From contig JAAYEH010000495.1 of the NCBI GenBank assembly GCA_012728855.1, forward strand, positions 1-64,000: a stretch of DNA of 64,000 nucleotides, given 5' to 3'. This stretch comes from Rhodopirellula sp. (GTDB lineage Bacteria > Planctomycetota > Planctomycetia > Pirellulales > Thermoguttaceae). Positions within the stretch are counted from its first letter, which is position 1. Every line of letters begins with the position of its first letter. The notes beneath the pieces were generated by a model. It saw nothing but the letters and a program-made list of their open reading frames with translations, had not been told where the DNA came from and made no database searches. Made by a program: the position numbers and the translations under genes. This document shows, piece by piece, positions 17,026 to 26,078 of this stretch.

Positions 17026-18632
17026 GACGCGACTTCCTCCGAACAGGCTTCTTCATCGAGTAGCGACTGCGCGATCCGCTTCAGGCTCTGCTCCGCCGTC
17101 TCCTGGACGATGACGCTTCGATCGAGCAAGGCGTCGCGCAGCGCCTCCCAACTCGGCATGGTATCGCAACCGGCCAGCTCCTGTGCCGCGGCGATCCGCA
17201 CCATGTGATCGTCGTCGGACAGCAACCGGATCACGGACTGTTCGAGTTCTCGCACGAGTCCCATCGCGCCGGCCGCGAGCACGGCGCGCCGGCGCCGCAC
17301 CGGGGAAGGGCTCTCCATTTCCAGATTGAGATCGAAGGACGCCTCAGAATTGATCTTCCGGACCATATACCCCGCCGTGACCCGCACGTCGTCGGACAGC
17401 CGATCGAAGTTGGTCATGAAATGCCGGAACGTGAACTCTGGAAGGGCTTCGCGGAGCGCCTCGCGGATCTGTTCATGAGTCGTGTCGACCATTCTTATCA
17501 GCAGCGACATCGCGCGGGGAATCCTTCGCGGGCGGAGTTCTTTGAGCACCACAGCGCGAACGGTGGGGTCTTCATCATTCAAGGATTGAATGACCAAGAG
17601 ATCGGCCTCCGGACCGTTGAACCCACTGAGGGCGCCAGCGGCCGCGCGGCGGCCCTCCGGCTTCCCTTCACGAAGCAGATAGCCGATCAGTTCCAGAAGG
17701 GTGTCGCGCGGGATCGACGTCGCCATCAGCAAGGCGACGGCGTCGGCCTGCCGCGGGCCGTCCATGCCGGCCAGTATCGGATGTCCTGGTTTCGCCCAAG
17801 GGAACTCGTCGAATCGGGGCAGGGTTTCGGCGACAGCCTTTGACGCGCCGCTGCCCGCCACCGCCAGCAGGTTGTCGATGTATTTCGGATCGGTCCGGTT
17901 GACAAGAATATTCTTGACGACCTGAGGCATTTGCGGATCTTCAAGGAAGCTGAGCAGAAGCCGGAGAATTCCACCCCGAGAACTCGCCGTCAAGGCAGCG
18001 ATCATCGCCGCGTGAGAGCTTTCGCGAGTCTGCCGGAGCATTCGTCGCAGCACGACGTTCTGTTGCTTCGATACAAGCAGAAACGCTTCAACGACCTCAG
18101 CCGACCGGTGCCGGGCGAATTTTTTGGCGCCGTCTTCCAAAGCGGCGATGATCCGCTGGCGGGCCGAATCCTGATCGCGTCTCCTCGACCGCTCATTAGG
18201 ACTACAAAGTTCGCCGTAGAACAACTCCGTCAACTCCAGAACGGTTTGGGCGGCCTTTTGCCGGCATGGACAGTTCTCGCCCAGAAGAATATCGATCAGG
18301 GCGGGCAGCGCGTCGTAGAGCCGGAACAAGATGATGGCGTCGCATGCCTCGGAGCATTGTCGTGCGTCGCCGCTCTGAAAGGTTTCCGAAACGACGCGAC
18401 TGAGCCGCTCCGGCCGCTCCTCGACGATCGAGCGGCTCTGAGCGTCCATTTCGGGCAGACGCCGAAAGATCTCGCGGTGCCCGCGCGGGCTGCGGCGATC
18501 CAGGACGGCTCTTAGCGCGAGGTCGCGGATGGGCAGGTGCGGCGAATCCATCGCCGCCAGGAGTACGTCGTCGGCAAGATGGTTTTCCGTTCGAGCGAGG
18601 TGTTCGAACGTCGCGTTGAGTCCAATCGGCAT
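17022..18632 (-). CDS. HEAT-repeat protein
   Basis: With the start at 18632 (MPIGLNATFEHLARTENHL) the protein has about 536 residues, nearly all alpha-helical, in repeats of ~30-40 residues such as DALPALIDILLGENCPCRQKAA..., EADLLVIQSLNDEDPTVRAV and QSVIRLLSDDDHMVRIAAAQ. These are HEAT/armadillo-like scaffolds that usually bind proteins. A longer frame is open upstream but reads like noise. No enzyme motif is present. The gene is the first of a two-gene unit with the small membrane protein. I cannot name its partner complex. Confidence 0.75.
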   Translation of the reverse strand: MPIGLNATFEHLARTENHLADDVLLAAMDSPHLPIRDLALRAVLDRRSPRGHREIFRRLPEMDAQSRSIVEERPERLSRVVSETFQSGDARQCSEACDAIILFRLYDALPALIDILLGENCPCRQKAAQTVLELTELFYGELCSPNERSRRRDQDSARQRIIAALEDGAKKFARHRSAEVVEAFLLVSKQQNVVLRRMLRQTRESSHAAMIAALTASSRGGILRLLLSFLEDPQMPQVVKNILVNRTDPKYIDNLLAVAGSGASKAVAETLPRFDEFPWAKPGHPILAGMDGPRQADAVALLMATSIPRDTLLELIGYLLREGKPEGRRAAAGALSGFNGPEADLLVIQSLNDEDPTVRAVVLKELRPRRIPRAMSLLIRMVDTTHEQIREALREALPEFTFRHFMTNFDRLSDDVRVTAGYMVRKINSEASFDLNLEMESPSPVRRRRAVLAAGAMGLVRELEQSVIRLLSDDDHMVRIAAAQELAGCDTMPSWEALRDALLDRSVIVQETAEQSLKRIAQSLLDEEACSEEVAS

Positions 18633-18836
18633 GGTGATCTGGCCGCCAGGTCGAGTTCTGTCGAGAAATGGTCCAGCCGGCACCGGCAACCGGGGCCAAC
18701 CGTCAAAACATAGGTCACGGGTGCCAAAAAGCGAGCGCACACGCCAATAAGTCTGATGCTGCAAGGAGTTCCGCCCCGCAGGGCATGACGCATCGCTCCG
18801 CCGGAGAGGGGATTCCCGTGGCTGGCAGCGCTCGGA

Positions 18837-19892
18837 TTACCGGCAGGCCTCGTCCGCGAAGGCCACGACGTTTTCCCAGGGGGTTTCCGGCTGGATGACG
18901 TTCGAGGGCATGAGGATTGTGCGACGGTCGGCCCCGACGATGCCTGCCAAGCGGCGGACTTCAGCGCGGACTTCCTCGGGCGAACGAAAGGGGAAAATCT
19001 GTTGCGCCGAGATCGTGGCCGTCAGAACAATCTCGCGCCCGTAGTTCCGATACGTCTCGCCGAAGTCCATGCACTCCGGCTGGACCGGATGGAGGATGTG
19101 AAAGCCAAGCTCGATCACATCGGGGACAATGGCGTCGATTTTCCCGCAACAGTGGAGGAAGAATTTGACATGGGGATATGCCTGGCGCACGGCATCGAGG
19201 ACGTCGCGCCAGGCGGGCTTGATGAAACGCCGCCATAATTCCGGCGAGATCTGCATGTTGCGCTGGGTGCCCGCGTCGTCGTAAAAGCAAAGCACGTCGA
19301 TGCCGGCGCTGGCGGAGGCCAGGGCGAGTCGCCGGGTGTGACCGGCGATCTTGCGGATCACCGCTTCGGCGAGTTCCGGTTCGCTTACCAGGTCCATCAA
19401 AAAAGACTGCATGCCGCGGATCCACCACGACCATTCGTAGATGCTGCCCGCATAGCCGAAGACCGGATATCCGGCGTCATGATGCCGCTGGATTGGCGAC
19501 ATATCGCCGTCGACCTCGATGATCGGCGAGGGGAGGGCTTCAACATCGCCGATCGAGCGGGCGGATGCCAAGGCGGGATAGGTTCGGTCGGTCGTGCCGG
19601 GCAGCCCGCCCGCCCAATGCCCGATACCCCACTCGTCGAACGTCGTGCCCGGCTCGACGGCACCGTGCAGCGCCGCCGGGTCGTCGCCTCCGAAGCGCGT
19701 CTTCAGCGAGAAGAGGCGGACGTCGGCCTTGAAATACTCGCCCGGATCCTCGGCGCCGGTGACGCGGCGGAAGTTCTCCAGCACGGGTTCGCTCAGTCCG
19801 GGCGCCGCTCCGACGTCCAGCGAGAACGGGATCCATTCGGGCGTCTGGCCTGCGAGCAGCGCGCGGAGATTGTCAATCGGTCGAGTGGGCAC
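18837..19892 (-). CDS. URO-D family (uroporphyrinogen decarboxylase-like/methyltransferase) protein
   Basis: The 351-residue protein has the (beta/alpha)8 fold pattern of the URO-D superfamily, which includes haem-pathway decarboxylases and corrinoid-dependent methyltransferases. Visible elements are YPVFGYAGSIYEWSWWIRG, DVLCFYDDAGTQRNMQISPE and HVKFFLHCCGKIDAIVPDVI. The H-C-C-G element resembles the zinc-binding HxCG of MtaA/MtbA-type methyltransferases rather than true HemE. The start overlaps the last 20 bp of the secreted beta-helix gene, so the two are co-transcribed. Planctomycetes carry many such paralogues of unknown substrate. A catabolic or methyl-transfer role is more likely than haem synthesis. 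Confidence 0.8.
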   Translation of the reverse strand: MPTRPIDNLRALLAGQTPEWIPFSLDVGAAPGLSEPVLENFRRVTGAEDPGEYFKADVRLFSLKTRFGGDDPAALHGAVEPGTTFDEWGIGHWAGGLPGTTDRTYPALASARSIGDVEALPSPIIEVDGDMSPIQRHHDAGYPVFGYAGSIYEWSWWIRGMQSFLMDLVSEPELAEAVIRKIAGHTRRLALASASAGIDVLCFYDDAGTQRNMQISPELWRRFIKPAWRDVLDAVRQAYPHVKFFLHCCGKIDAIVPDVIELGFHILHPVQPECMDFGETYRNYGREIVLTATISAQQIFPFRSPEEVRAEVRRLAGIVGADRRTILMPSNVIQPETPWENVVAFADEACR

Positions 19893-22608
19893 GGTCTTTG
19901 TCCGTTCTCAGGTCGAGCTTGATGTTGTCCAGGTACACGGCCGTTTCTTGATTGGCCAAGCTGACGAACCCAAGCCACTCCACTTGCCGGAAGTCCTCGG
20001 CACCGCAGCGAAGATCGGCGAACGTGCGAGGTTGTCGGCCGGGAACGGTCACCGTCAGACTATACGTGCCGAGCGATTCGTCGTCCAGCGGGCAGACGAT
20101 CTGGACATGGAACCAGACGCCTACAGGCAGATCGGCGAGTTCCGCCCCCGCGGCGCGGAGCGTTCGATCGGCATCGATGCGAAGGGAAGGGCCAACTCGA
20201 TAAGGCTGCCCCTCATCGCGCCATTCATGTGCCAAGACGGCGCCGGCCTCGAGCCGCACGTCAAAGTCCAAGACGGCCGTCCCCTCGCGAAAATGCGGCT
20301 GATAGTAGAGGTGCGGATTGAAAACGTGCTGAAGTCCGGCAACGTCCTGGAGTTTCAGACTTTGCCGCCCGGCGGCGGCCGTCTCGGAAGTGGCAAGAAT
20401 CGAGTCGCCGCGGCCTTCCTCGCAGAGGATTGCGCCGACCGGCTCGCCGCCGGCAGGTATCTGCTCGAACCCATCGTCGATGGTCACGGGTCGGGGTGGC
20501 GGAGACGGCGAAGGCAGTACGGTGGGCGCCAGCGCCGCCTGTTTCGGCAGATCCACCCAGTCCGCCGCGCCGATGAGGCCACAGCGGCTGACGTCGATCG
20601 GTTCGATGCCGAGTTCAAACGCAGGTGAGTCGGCCTGGAGCCGGAAATCGTAATGGGCGGGATCGACGAACTTGGGATCCGCCACCCGCGAATGGCGGTC
20701 GACGCCCTTGGCCTGCCACTGATCCAACCGGTCGCCATAGAAAAGCAGCGGCTCGCCATCGGTCCGCCAATAGAGATTGTTGTCCCACTGTGAGCGGAAA
20801 TCCGACTTGCCGCCGTCGGGATGAAACAGTTCGCCTTGCGTGAGGTAGAAGATGTTTCGCTCCACGACACTGGGGGGATCTTTTTGGAACTGATACCGCC
20901 AGGCGGCGTGCCAAGCGCTGTGCGCAAAGACGTTGTTGCGAATCGTGTTGCCGTGGCCGCCGGTGTTCATGACGCCGCCGTTGAGGGTGTTGTAGACGAC
21001 GTTCTTCTCCACCAACAGGCCATTGCTCCCCTGATCGAAATAAATCCCCCACGCCATGGCCGGCTTGCCCATGTAGGGGAAAATATCGTGAAACACGTTG
21101 CCGCGAACGACCGTGCCGGTCTGCGTACCAAGCGTGTAAATGCCGCCGGCATCGCTCAGCACACCGCGGACGACGTGGTGGACGTGGTTGTTCTCGATCG
21201 TGTTGTGGAGGGTCCGCGTGGGGGCGTCGTTCCAGTTCCAGCCGATCGACATGCCGGAATAGTCGAAACTATGGATCTCGTTGTGCGAGATCGTGTTGTG
21301 GCCGCTTTGGGCCAGCCAGAAACCGACGCCCGCTGCATAGACATGGCCACCGTCGTGAAGGTAGTTGTTCGAGACCAGGTTGCGGCTCGATTCGAGGGCG
21401 TCGCTGGCGGCCATGACGGCGTCGCCGAGACGAATGCCCCCGGCGCCCAGGTCGTGGATGTGGTTTTGAACGATCCGGTTGTCTTGGCAACCGCGGCGGA
21501 ACCACAGCCCGTAGCCGCCGACATGGGCGATTTCGCACTGTTCGACGGTGCAACGCCTTGCCCCATCGGCCATCACCGCGGCGGGCACGGTCACCGCCGC
21601 CTGCGGATCGCCATAGCCGGCGGCCGGCAATTCCCAGTCGCAATGCTGCAGGGCCAGCCCCACGACCCGAATGTTCTCGACGAACCGGCCTGCTTGGGGA
21701 TCGCCTTCGAAGCGAAGCAATTCGCCCAGCACCGGCGCGACGACCTCAGCCTTGGACATATCTTCTCCCGAGAGCGGCCAGTAATAGAGCCGTCCGGAAG
21801 CCCGGTCGAGGAACCATTCACCGGGCGAATCCAGCGCCTCCCGGTAGTTTTCGAGGTAGTAGCGCTGATCGGGATCCCATGCCAGCGGCCGGAAGATCGT
21901 CGGACCAGTGAAAACAACCACCCGGTTCGGCTCGTCGACCGACTTGATCCGCACCCGCGAGGTGTTCCAGGAGTGGAAAACGACCACTTCGACATTGCCC
22001 GCATCGTCCCACGGCCGGATATCGCCGGGCTGGAAGCGGAAGCGGTCGACCCCTTCGTTCCAAGCCGCGCCGGGCCTCGCGTCAACGAGCGACTCCACCT
22101 GCAGATAGCCGTCATTGGGCGACCGGGCGCGGACGGCGCGCCGGCCGTCGACAAAGATTTGCCGGAAATACCACGAGCCGTCGCGGACTTCGGGCAACTC
22201 GGCGACCCAGAGTCGCTGATCGTGCCTCTGCCAACCGGTAATCGCACGGCCGCCGGAGAGAACCGCTGATGGGCCGGGGCCGGCAGCGAACGTCACCGGT
22301 GCATCGTCCGCGCCGGAGTCCTCCGGAGTAAGAACCAACGGACTGTCGAGGCGGTGTGTGCCGCTGATCCGGACCGTCGCCGGCCCCGGCAATCTGCCTT
22401 CCTTGCGGAGGCCGCGGAGCAACTGCTGGGCGCGGGGGATCGAGGCGAGCGGCCCGTCGGTTGCATCCGCGGTGGGCTCGCGGAGCGTGCCCGACCATGC
22501 GTCGTTGCCGCCGGGAGCGACGTAGAGAATGGTTTCCGAAGACGCCGCCGCCGGCAAGCAGCACCATGCTGCAACCAGGATCAACCCAATAGTCCGAAAC
22601 GCTCGCAT
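19873..22608 (-). CDS. Secreted right-handed beta-helix repeat protein
   Basis: The ATG at 22608 is preceded by GGAGG at seven bases and starts a Sec signal peptide (MRAFRTIGLILVAAWCC then LPAAASS), giving 911 residues. After the motif YVAPGGNDAWSGTL (DUF1565-like) comes a long right-handed parallel beta-helix with rungs such as NTIENNHVHHVVRGV, GTVVRGNVFHDIFPY and GNTIRNNVFAHSAWH, a fold used by polysaccharide lyases and glycosidases. The last ~190 residues form a separate beta-sandwich resembling a concanavalin/LamG module. It is probably extracellular or periplasmic and polysaccharide-active. It sits between the tyrosine phenol-lyase-like gene (38 bp upstream) and the URO-D gene. Confidence 0.85.
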   Translation of the reverse strand: MRAFRTIGLILVAAWCCLPAAASSETILYVAPGGNDAWSGTLREPTADATDGPLASIPRAQQLLRGLRKEGRLPGPATVRISGTHRLDSPLVLTPEDSGADDAPVTFAAGPGPSAVLSGGRAITGWQRHDQRLWVAELPEVRDGSWYFRQIFVDGRRAVRARSPNDGYLQVESLVDARPGAAWNEGVDRFRFQPGDIRPWDDAGNVEVVVFHSWNTSRVRIKSVDEPNRVVVFTGPTIFRPLAWDPDQRYYLENYREALDSPGEWFLDRASGRLYYWPLSGEDMSKAEVVAPVLGELLRFEGDPQAGRFVENIRVVGLALQHCDWELPAAGYGDPQAAVTVPAAVMADGARRCTVEQCEIAHVGGYGLWFRRGCQDNRIVQNHIHDLGAGGIRLGDAVMAASDALESSRNLVSNNYLHDGGHVYAAGVGFWLAQSGHNTISHNEIHSFDYSGMSIGWNWNDAPTRTLHNTIENNHVHHVVRGVLSDAGGIYTLGTQTGTVVRGNVFHDIFPYMGKPAMAWGIYFDQGSNGLLVEKNVVYNTLNGGVMNTGGHGNTIRNNVFAHSAWHAAWRYQFQKDPPSVVERNIFYLTQGELFHPDGGKSDFRSQWDNNLYWRTDGEPLLFYGDRLDQWQAKGVDRHSRVADPKFVDPAHYDFRLQADSPAFELGIEPIDVSRCGLIGAADWVDLPKQAALAPTVLPSPSPPPRPVTIDDGFEQIPAGGEPVGAILCEEGRGDSILATSETAAAGRQSLKLQDVAGLQHVFNPHLYYQPHFREGTAVLDFDVRLEAGAVLAHEWRDEGQPYRVGPSLRIDADRTLRAAGAELADLPVGVWFHVQIVCPLDDESLGTYSLTVTVPGRQPRTFADLRCGAEDFRQVEWLGFVSLANQETAVYLDNIKLDLRTDKDRAHSTD

Positions 22609-22646
22609 GGGATTGCCTCCATAATGTCCTCGCCGGCCCGTGGGCG

Positions 22647-24092
22647 CTACATCCGCTCTCCGAAATCGGCACGGAAGGCGTCGGCCAGCTTCTGGCCCCA
22701 GCCGTCCAACGCAACCAGTTTGCCGGTGAAGAACCGGAGCACGGGCGGTTCTTGGATGAACTTCAGTCCGCCGACCAGGTCGCGGTGGGCCAAGAGCCAC
22801 ACGAGCCGATCGACGACATAGTCGATGTGGGCAATGGAGTAGACGCGGCGCGGAACGGCCAGGCGGCACAGTTCCAGATCCGACGGAACGTCGTTGCCGT
22901 GTTCGTCGCGGTCCATCGAAATCGTGCCCCGCTCCATACCGCGCGCGCCGGAGGCCAGGTAGAGCGCGGCGGCCAGCGCACCGGCGGGATACTGGCTCTG
23001 CGGGATGTGCGGGAGGAACTTCATCGCGTCGACATGGCCGGCCAGGCCGCCGGCCGGCGTGACGGCGGGAATGCCCTTCTCCACCATCTGGTCGACGAAG
23101 TATTGAATCAGATCGGCCGAACTGCTCGCCACGTCGAGATCGACCATCTCGCGCAAGCCGACCGTCATCGCCTCAATCTCCTTCGACGACATGCCGCCGT
23201 AGGTAATGAAGCCTTCATAGACCGGCAACCATGCCTTGAGCTGTTCGAAATACTTGGGATCATTGGTGGCCAGCAGACCGCCGCGAACGCAGGTGCTCTT
23301 GCGGCCGGAAAGGTAGATCAAGTCGGCATAGCTCATCATTTCCTTGACGATCGCCGCGATGCTGACATTCTCGTAGCCTTTCTCGCGGCGGCGGATGAAA
23401 TAAGCGTTCTCGGAAATCAGGCTGCAGTCGACGATGACCGGAATATGGTGCCGCTGGGCGACCTGGCGGACTTCGCGAAGATTGGCCATCGAAAACGGCT
23501 GACCGCCGATGAGATTGGTGGTGGCCTCCATGCGGACGAATGCCACCTTGTCGGCGCCGTACTCGTCGATCACCGCTTCGAGCTTGGCCAGATCGATGTT
23601 GCCCTTGAAGGGATTGTCGCTCTCGGTTTCCAGCGCGCCGTCGCCAAAGATCTCCAAAACCTTGGTGCCGGCCATCTCGAAATGGGCCTTGGTCGTGGTG
23701 AAATGGTAGTTCATCGGCGCCGCGGTGCCGGGGCGGCAGAAAATCTTGGCGATGAGGTGCTCGGCGGCTCGCCCTTGGTGCGCGGGCACGCAGTAGTCGA
23801 AACCGAGGATCTCCTTCACCGCGGCGAGCAGCTTGTAGTAGCTTTCGCCGCCAGCGTAGGCGTCGTCGGAAACCATCATCGCGGCAAGCTGGTTGTCGCT
23901 CATCGCGTTGGTGCCGCTGTCGGTGAGCATATCGAGAAAGAGGTCGCGGGTTCGCAACATGAAGGTGTTGTAGCCGGCTTCTTCAATCGCCTGAAGCCGC
24001 TGCCCGACCGGAGGAAGCGTGGTCTTCTGGACGATGCGTACTTTGTGCATCTCGATCGGAAGCTCTCTGCCGTTGGACAGCTTGACAATCAC
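22647..24092 (-). CDS. tpl: Tyrosine phenol-lyase-like PLP enzyme (tryptophanase family)
   Basis: The 481-residue protein is a fold-type I PLP lyase of the tryptophanase/tyrosine phenol-lyase family. The PLP lysine sits in SGRKSTCVRGG near residue 264. Three substrate-pocket positions follow tyrosine phenol-lyase as I recall it: Thr in YHFTTTKAHFE (Asp in tryptophanase), Arg in MERGTIS (R381-like; VEIG in tryptophanase), and Phe in LRFFTGK (F448-like; His463 in tryptophanase). Cleavage of tyrosine to phenol, pyruvate and ammonia is therefore more likely than indole formation. It heads an operon with the beta-helix and URO-D genes. Confidence 0.85.
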   Translation of the reverse strand: MIVKLSNGRELPIEMHKVRIVQKTTLPPVGQRLQAIEEAGYNTFMLRTRDLFLDMLTDSGTNAMSDNQLAAMMVSDDAYAGGESYYKLLAAVKEILGFDYCVPAHQGRAAEHLIAKIFCRPGTAAPMNYHFTTTKAHFEMAGTKVLEIFGDGALETESDNPFKGNIDLAKLEAVIDEYGADKVAFVRMEATTNLIGGQPFSMANLREVRQVAQRHHIPVIVDCSLISENAYFIRRREKGYENVSIAAIVKEMMSYADLIYLSGRKSTCVRGGLLATNDPKYFEQLKAWLPVYEGFITYGGMSSKEIEAMTVGLREMVDLDVASSSADLIQYFVDQMVEKGIPAVTPAGGLAGHVDAMKFLPHIPQSQYPAGALAAALYLASGARGMERGTISMDRDEHGNDVPSDLELCRLAVPRRVYSIAHIDYVVDRLVWLLAHRDLVGGLKFIQEPPVLRFFTGKLVALDGWGQKLADAFRADFGERM

Positions 24093-24409
24093 TGCAGACT
24101 CCTTGGAATGGTCCCGGAAAAGTCAACAAACAATTTAGTCTAATTCCTCGGCAAGGCTGCTGCCAGACCTCTTCAGCCCGGCAATTGACCGTGCCCCTAA
24201 CAAGAATGGTGTGGCGCTGGCGAAGCCTTGGGGCGACGTTGGTAGACGAGCGGACAGGAGGGGGTACAATACCGTCATGACCTCGCCGAAGATCCGGTAG
24301 ATCCCGCTTGCCGAGCGGGATCGCTGCCGCGCCGATCCTGCTTGGCGAACGGATTCTGCCGCAAGATCCCGCTCGGCAAGCGGGATCCACAAATAACCAG
24401 GAGGAACTT
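24093..24409. other. Divergent intergenic region
   Basis: These 317 bp lie between the divergent tpl-like and Usp-like genes and should hold both promoters. Apart from the palindrome array at 24300-24387 and the AGGAGG ribosome site at 24399-24404, I see no strong promoter or gene. Confidence 0.5.
24300..24387. repeat. Three short palindromes in array (family D)
   Basis: A 23-bp sequence starting GATCCCGCTTGCC (24300-24322) and its exact reverse complement (24365-24387) flank a degenerate copy (24334-24356). Each unit is itself a hairpin (GATCCCGC...GCGGGATC). The array ends 11 bp before the ribosome binding site of the Usp-like gene, so it lies in that gene's leader and could form alternative stems in the mRNA. 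Confidence 0.85.
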
Positions 24410-25336
24410 ATGGCCGGGCCCGTGTGGCAGGGAGTGGACCGCGAGGTGCAGGCGTTGCGGGCGATTTTCGAGCGGGCTCGCCTGAAGGGCATCGCTCCGC
24501 TGCAGGTCCACCGCCCGCGGCACGTGCTGCTGGCGGTCGATAGCTCGAGCCAGGATGCCATGGGGATCGCGGTTTCCCAAGAGCTTCGCGGGCGTTTGAA
24601 AAGCGAGTTTTCCGTAGTCGATGCGAGAGAAGGGGCGGTTTCCGGACAACTTGCCACCGGCGCCGCGGCGGCGGTGGGCGGGACGGTGATGCCGCGGAGC
24701 TCCGGCAACAGCGCCGATCAGATCCTGGCGGCCGTCGAACAATCGGGCTGCGATTTGTTGATTCTGCCGTGTCCCTACGGCCATCCGTTGGAATCGCTCG
24801 GCGCCGATAGTGTCGGACCGGTGATCGATGCCTTGCTGTCTCACTGCGGGGTGCCGATTCTTGTGCTGCGGATGCCGTTCGACGGCGTCGGCGCCATGTT
24901 CGAGCAGGTGCAGATGCTCAGCGCCACCGACAGTGGCGCGGCGCCGCTGGCGGCGGCGTGGGCGGCCGGACTGGTCGTTCCGCGCGGCACGTTTCGCCTC
25001 GTGTTGCTGTTCGATCGCGAGGTTCGTCATCGTATCCAAGCATTGATCCATTCGGGCGTGAGCGACGCCAACCTCGATATCAATATGCTTGCCGAGGCGA
25101 TGGTGGACGATCACGTCACGTTGCACCGCTGCTTGCAGAAGACCGCCTCCAGCGGCGTTTTCCGTTACGAATTGGATCTGCGGTTGGACGACGCGGCCGG
25201 CGACATTCCTTTGGTCGCCGAGCATGAGCACCCGTTGCTCGTTCTGCCGATGGATCGCTCCTATCATCCGTCGCACCCGGCCATTCTGGACCGGATTCGC
25301 GTCTGCCCCAGCCCTGTGCTCGTGGTGGCGGAGTAA
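24410..25336 (+). CDS. Two-domain universal-stress-protein-like protein
   Basis: AGGAGG at 24399-24404 fixes the ATG at 24410 (MAGPVWQGVDREVQ), giving 308 residues. The centre has the alpha/beta pattern of UspA-type nucleotide-binding folds: RHVLLAVDSSS, then a helix, DQILAAVEQSGCDLLILPCP, and CGVPILVLRMP. A second, weaker domain follows (FRLVLLFDREV ... PLLVLPMDRS ... CPSPVLVVAE). No other catalytic motif is seen. A stress or signalling role is inferred from fold only. The gene is divergent from the tyrosine phenol-lyase-like gene. Confidence 0.6.
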   Translation: MAGPVWQGVDREVQALRAIFERARLKGIAPLQVHRPRHVLLAVDSSSQDAMGIAVSQELRGRLKSEFSVVDAREGAVSGQLATGAAAAVGGTVMPRSSGNSADQILAAVEQSGCDLLILPCPYGHPLESLGADSVGPVIDALLSHCGVPILVLRMPFDGVGAMFEQVQMLSATDSGAAPLAAAWAAGLVVPRGTFRLVLLFDREVRHRIQALIHSGVSDANLDINMLAEAMVDDHVTLHRCLQKTASSGVFRYELDLRLDDAAGDIPLVAEHEHPLLVLPMDRSYHPSHPAILDRIRVCPSPVLVVAE

Positions 25337-25382
25337 GACGTCGACTTCGAAGAGGTTCCGACACGTGTTCTTTCACCGACGC

Positions 25383-26078
25383 CTATTCGCTCGCCGCACG
25401 TTGACCGTGGTGGTCGATTAGATCACGAAACCGTTGTGGTGTGAGTTCTTGCAAAGTATCGACAACATATTCCGCTTTCGAGAGGAGTTCTCGACTGCGG
25501 CCGGTGCTGACCAGCGCGACGACGGCCATGCCCGCCGCGTGGCCCGCCTTGACGCCATCGGGGGCGTCTTCGACGACGATGCAGCAAGCCGGACGGAGCC
25601 CCAAGCGCGCGGCAGCCAGCAGGAAAACCTGGGGATCCGGTTTGCCTCGCTCGACGTCGGCGCCCGTCACCACGGCTCCGATCAAGTGGCGGACGCCGAG
25701 ACGGTCGATGACCATCTCGACGTTGGCCGGCGGCGCCGACGAGCCGATCCCCAGGCGGAATCCCCCCGCAACAAGCGAGGCGATCAGTTCGGGCGCCCCC
25801 GCCATGACCGGAAACTCGTCGTCGATGATTTTCCGGAAGGCTTCTTCCTTCCGCGCGTCCAGTTCTGCGACCTGTTCGTCGGTGAATTGTTGCTCCGGCC
25901 ACAACTGGCGAATCACCTCGCGACTGGTCCGCCCGAAGGTCGCGGCGAATTGGGCCTCGGTCATCACGCGGCCGGTTTCGCGCCCCAGCGTCTGCCAACT
26001 GCGAAAGTGCGGGAGGTAGCTGTCGATCAACACTCCGTCCATGTCGAAGATCACCGCGGCTTCATGCTCTCGATCCAT
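25383..26078 (-). CDS. HAD family phosphatase (beta-phosphoglucomutase-like)
   Basis: The start at ATG 26078 (MDREHEAAVIFDMDG) is preceded by GAGGGAGAGA, giving 231 residues. Motif I is FDMDGVLIDS, motif II GIGSSAPP, motif III Lys in RGKPDPQVFLLAA, and motif IV VVEDAPDGVKAGHAAGM. This is subfamily IA, like beta-phosphoglucomutases and phosphoglycolate or sugar-phosphate phosphatases. It overlaps the end of the large voltage-sensor-like membrane protein gene by 17 bp, so it is probably translated from the same mRNA. The substrate is unknown. Confidence 0.88.
   Translation of the reverse strand: MDREHEAAVIFDMDGVLIDSYLPHFRSWQTLGRETGRVMTEAQFAATFGRTSREVIRQLWPEQQFTDEQVAELDARKEEAFRKIIDDEFPVMAGAPELIASLVAGGFRLGIGSSAPPANVEMVIDRLGVRHLIGAVVTGADVERGKPDPQVFLLAAARLGLRPACCIVVEDAPDGVKAGHAAGMAVVALVSTGRSRELLSKAEYVVDTLQELTPQRFRDLIDHHGQRAASE

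Noticed and set aside
18837-19892. Haem-pathway uroporphyrinogen decarboxylase (hemE)
   Set aside because: The HCCG element and the absence of haem genes nearby fit the broader URO-D/methyltransferase group better.
20821-22269. Plus-strand open frame of 482 codons
   Set aside because: Antisense to the secreted beta-helix gene, which has signal peptide, ribosome site and repeats; shadow frame.
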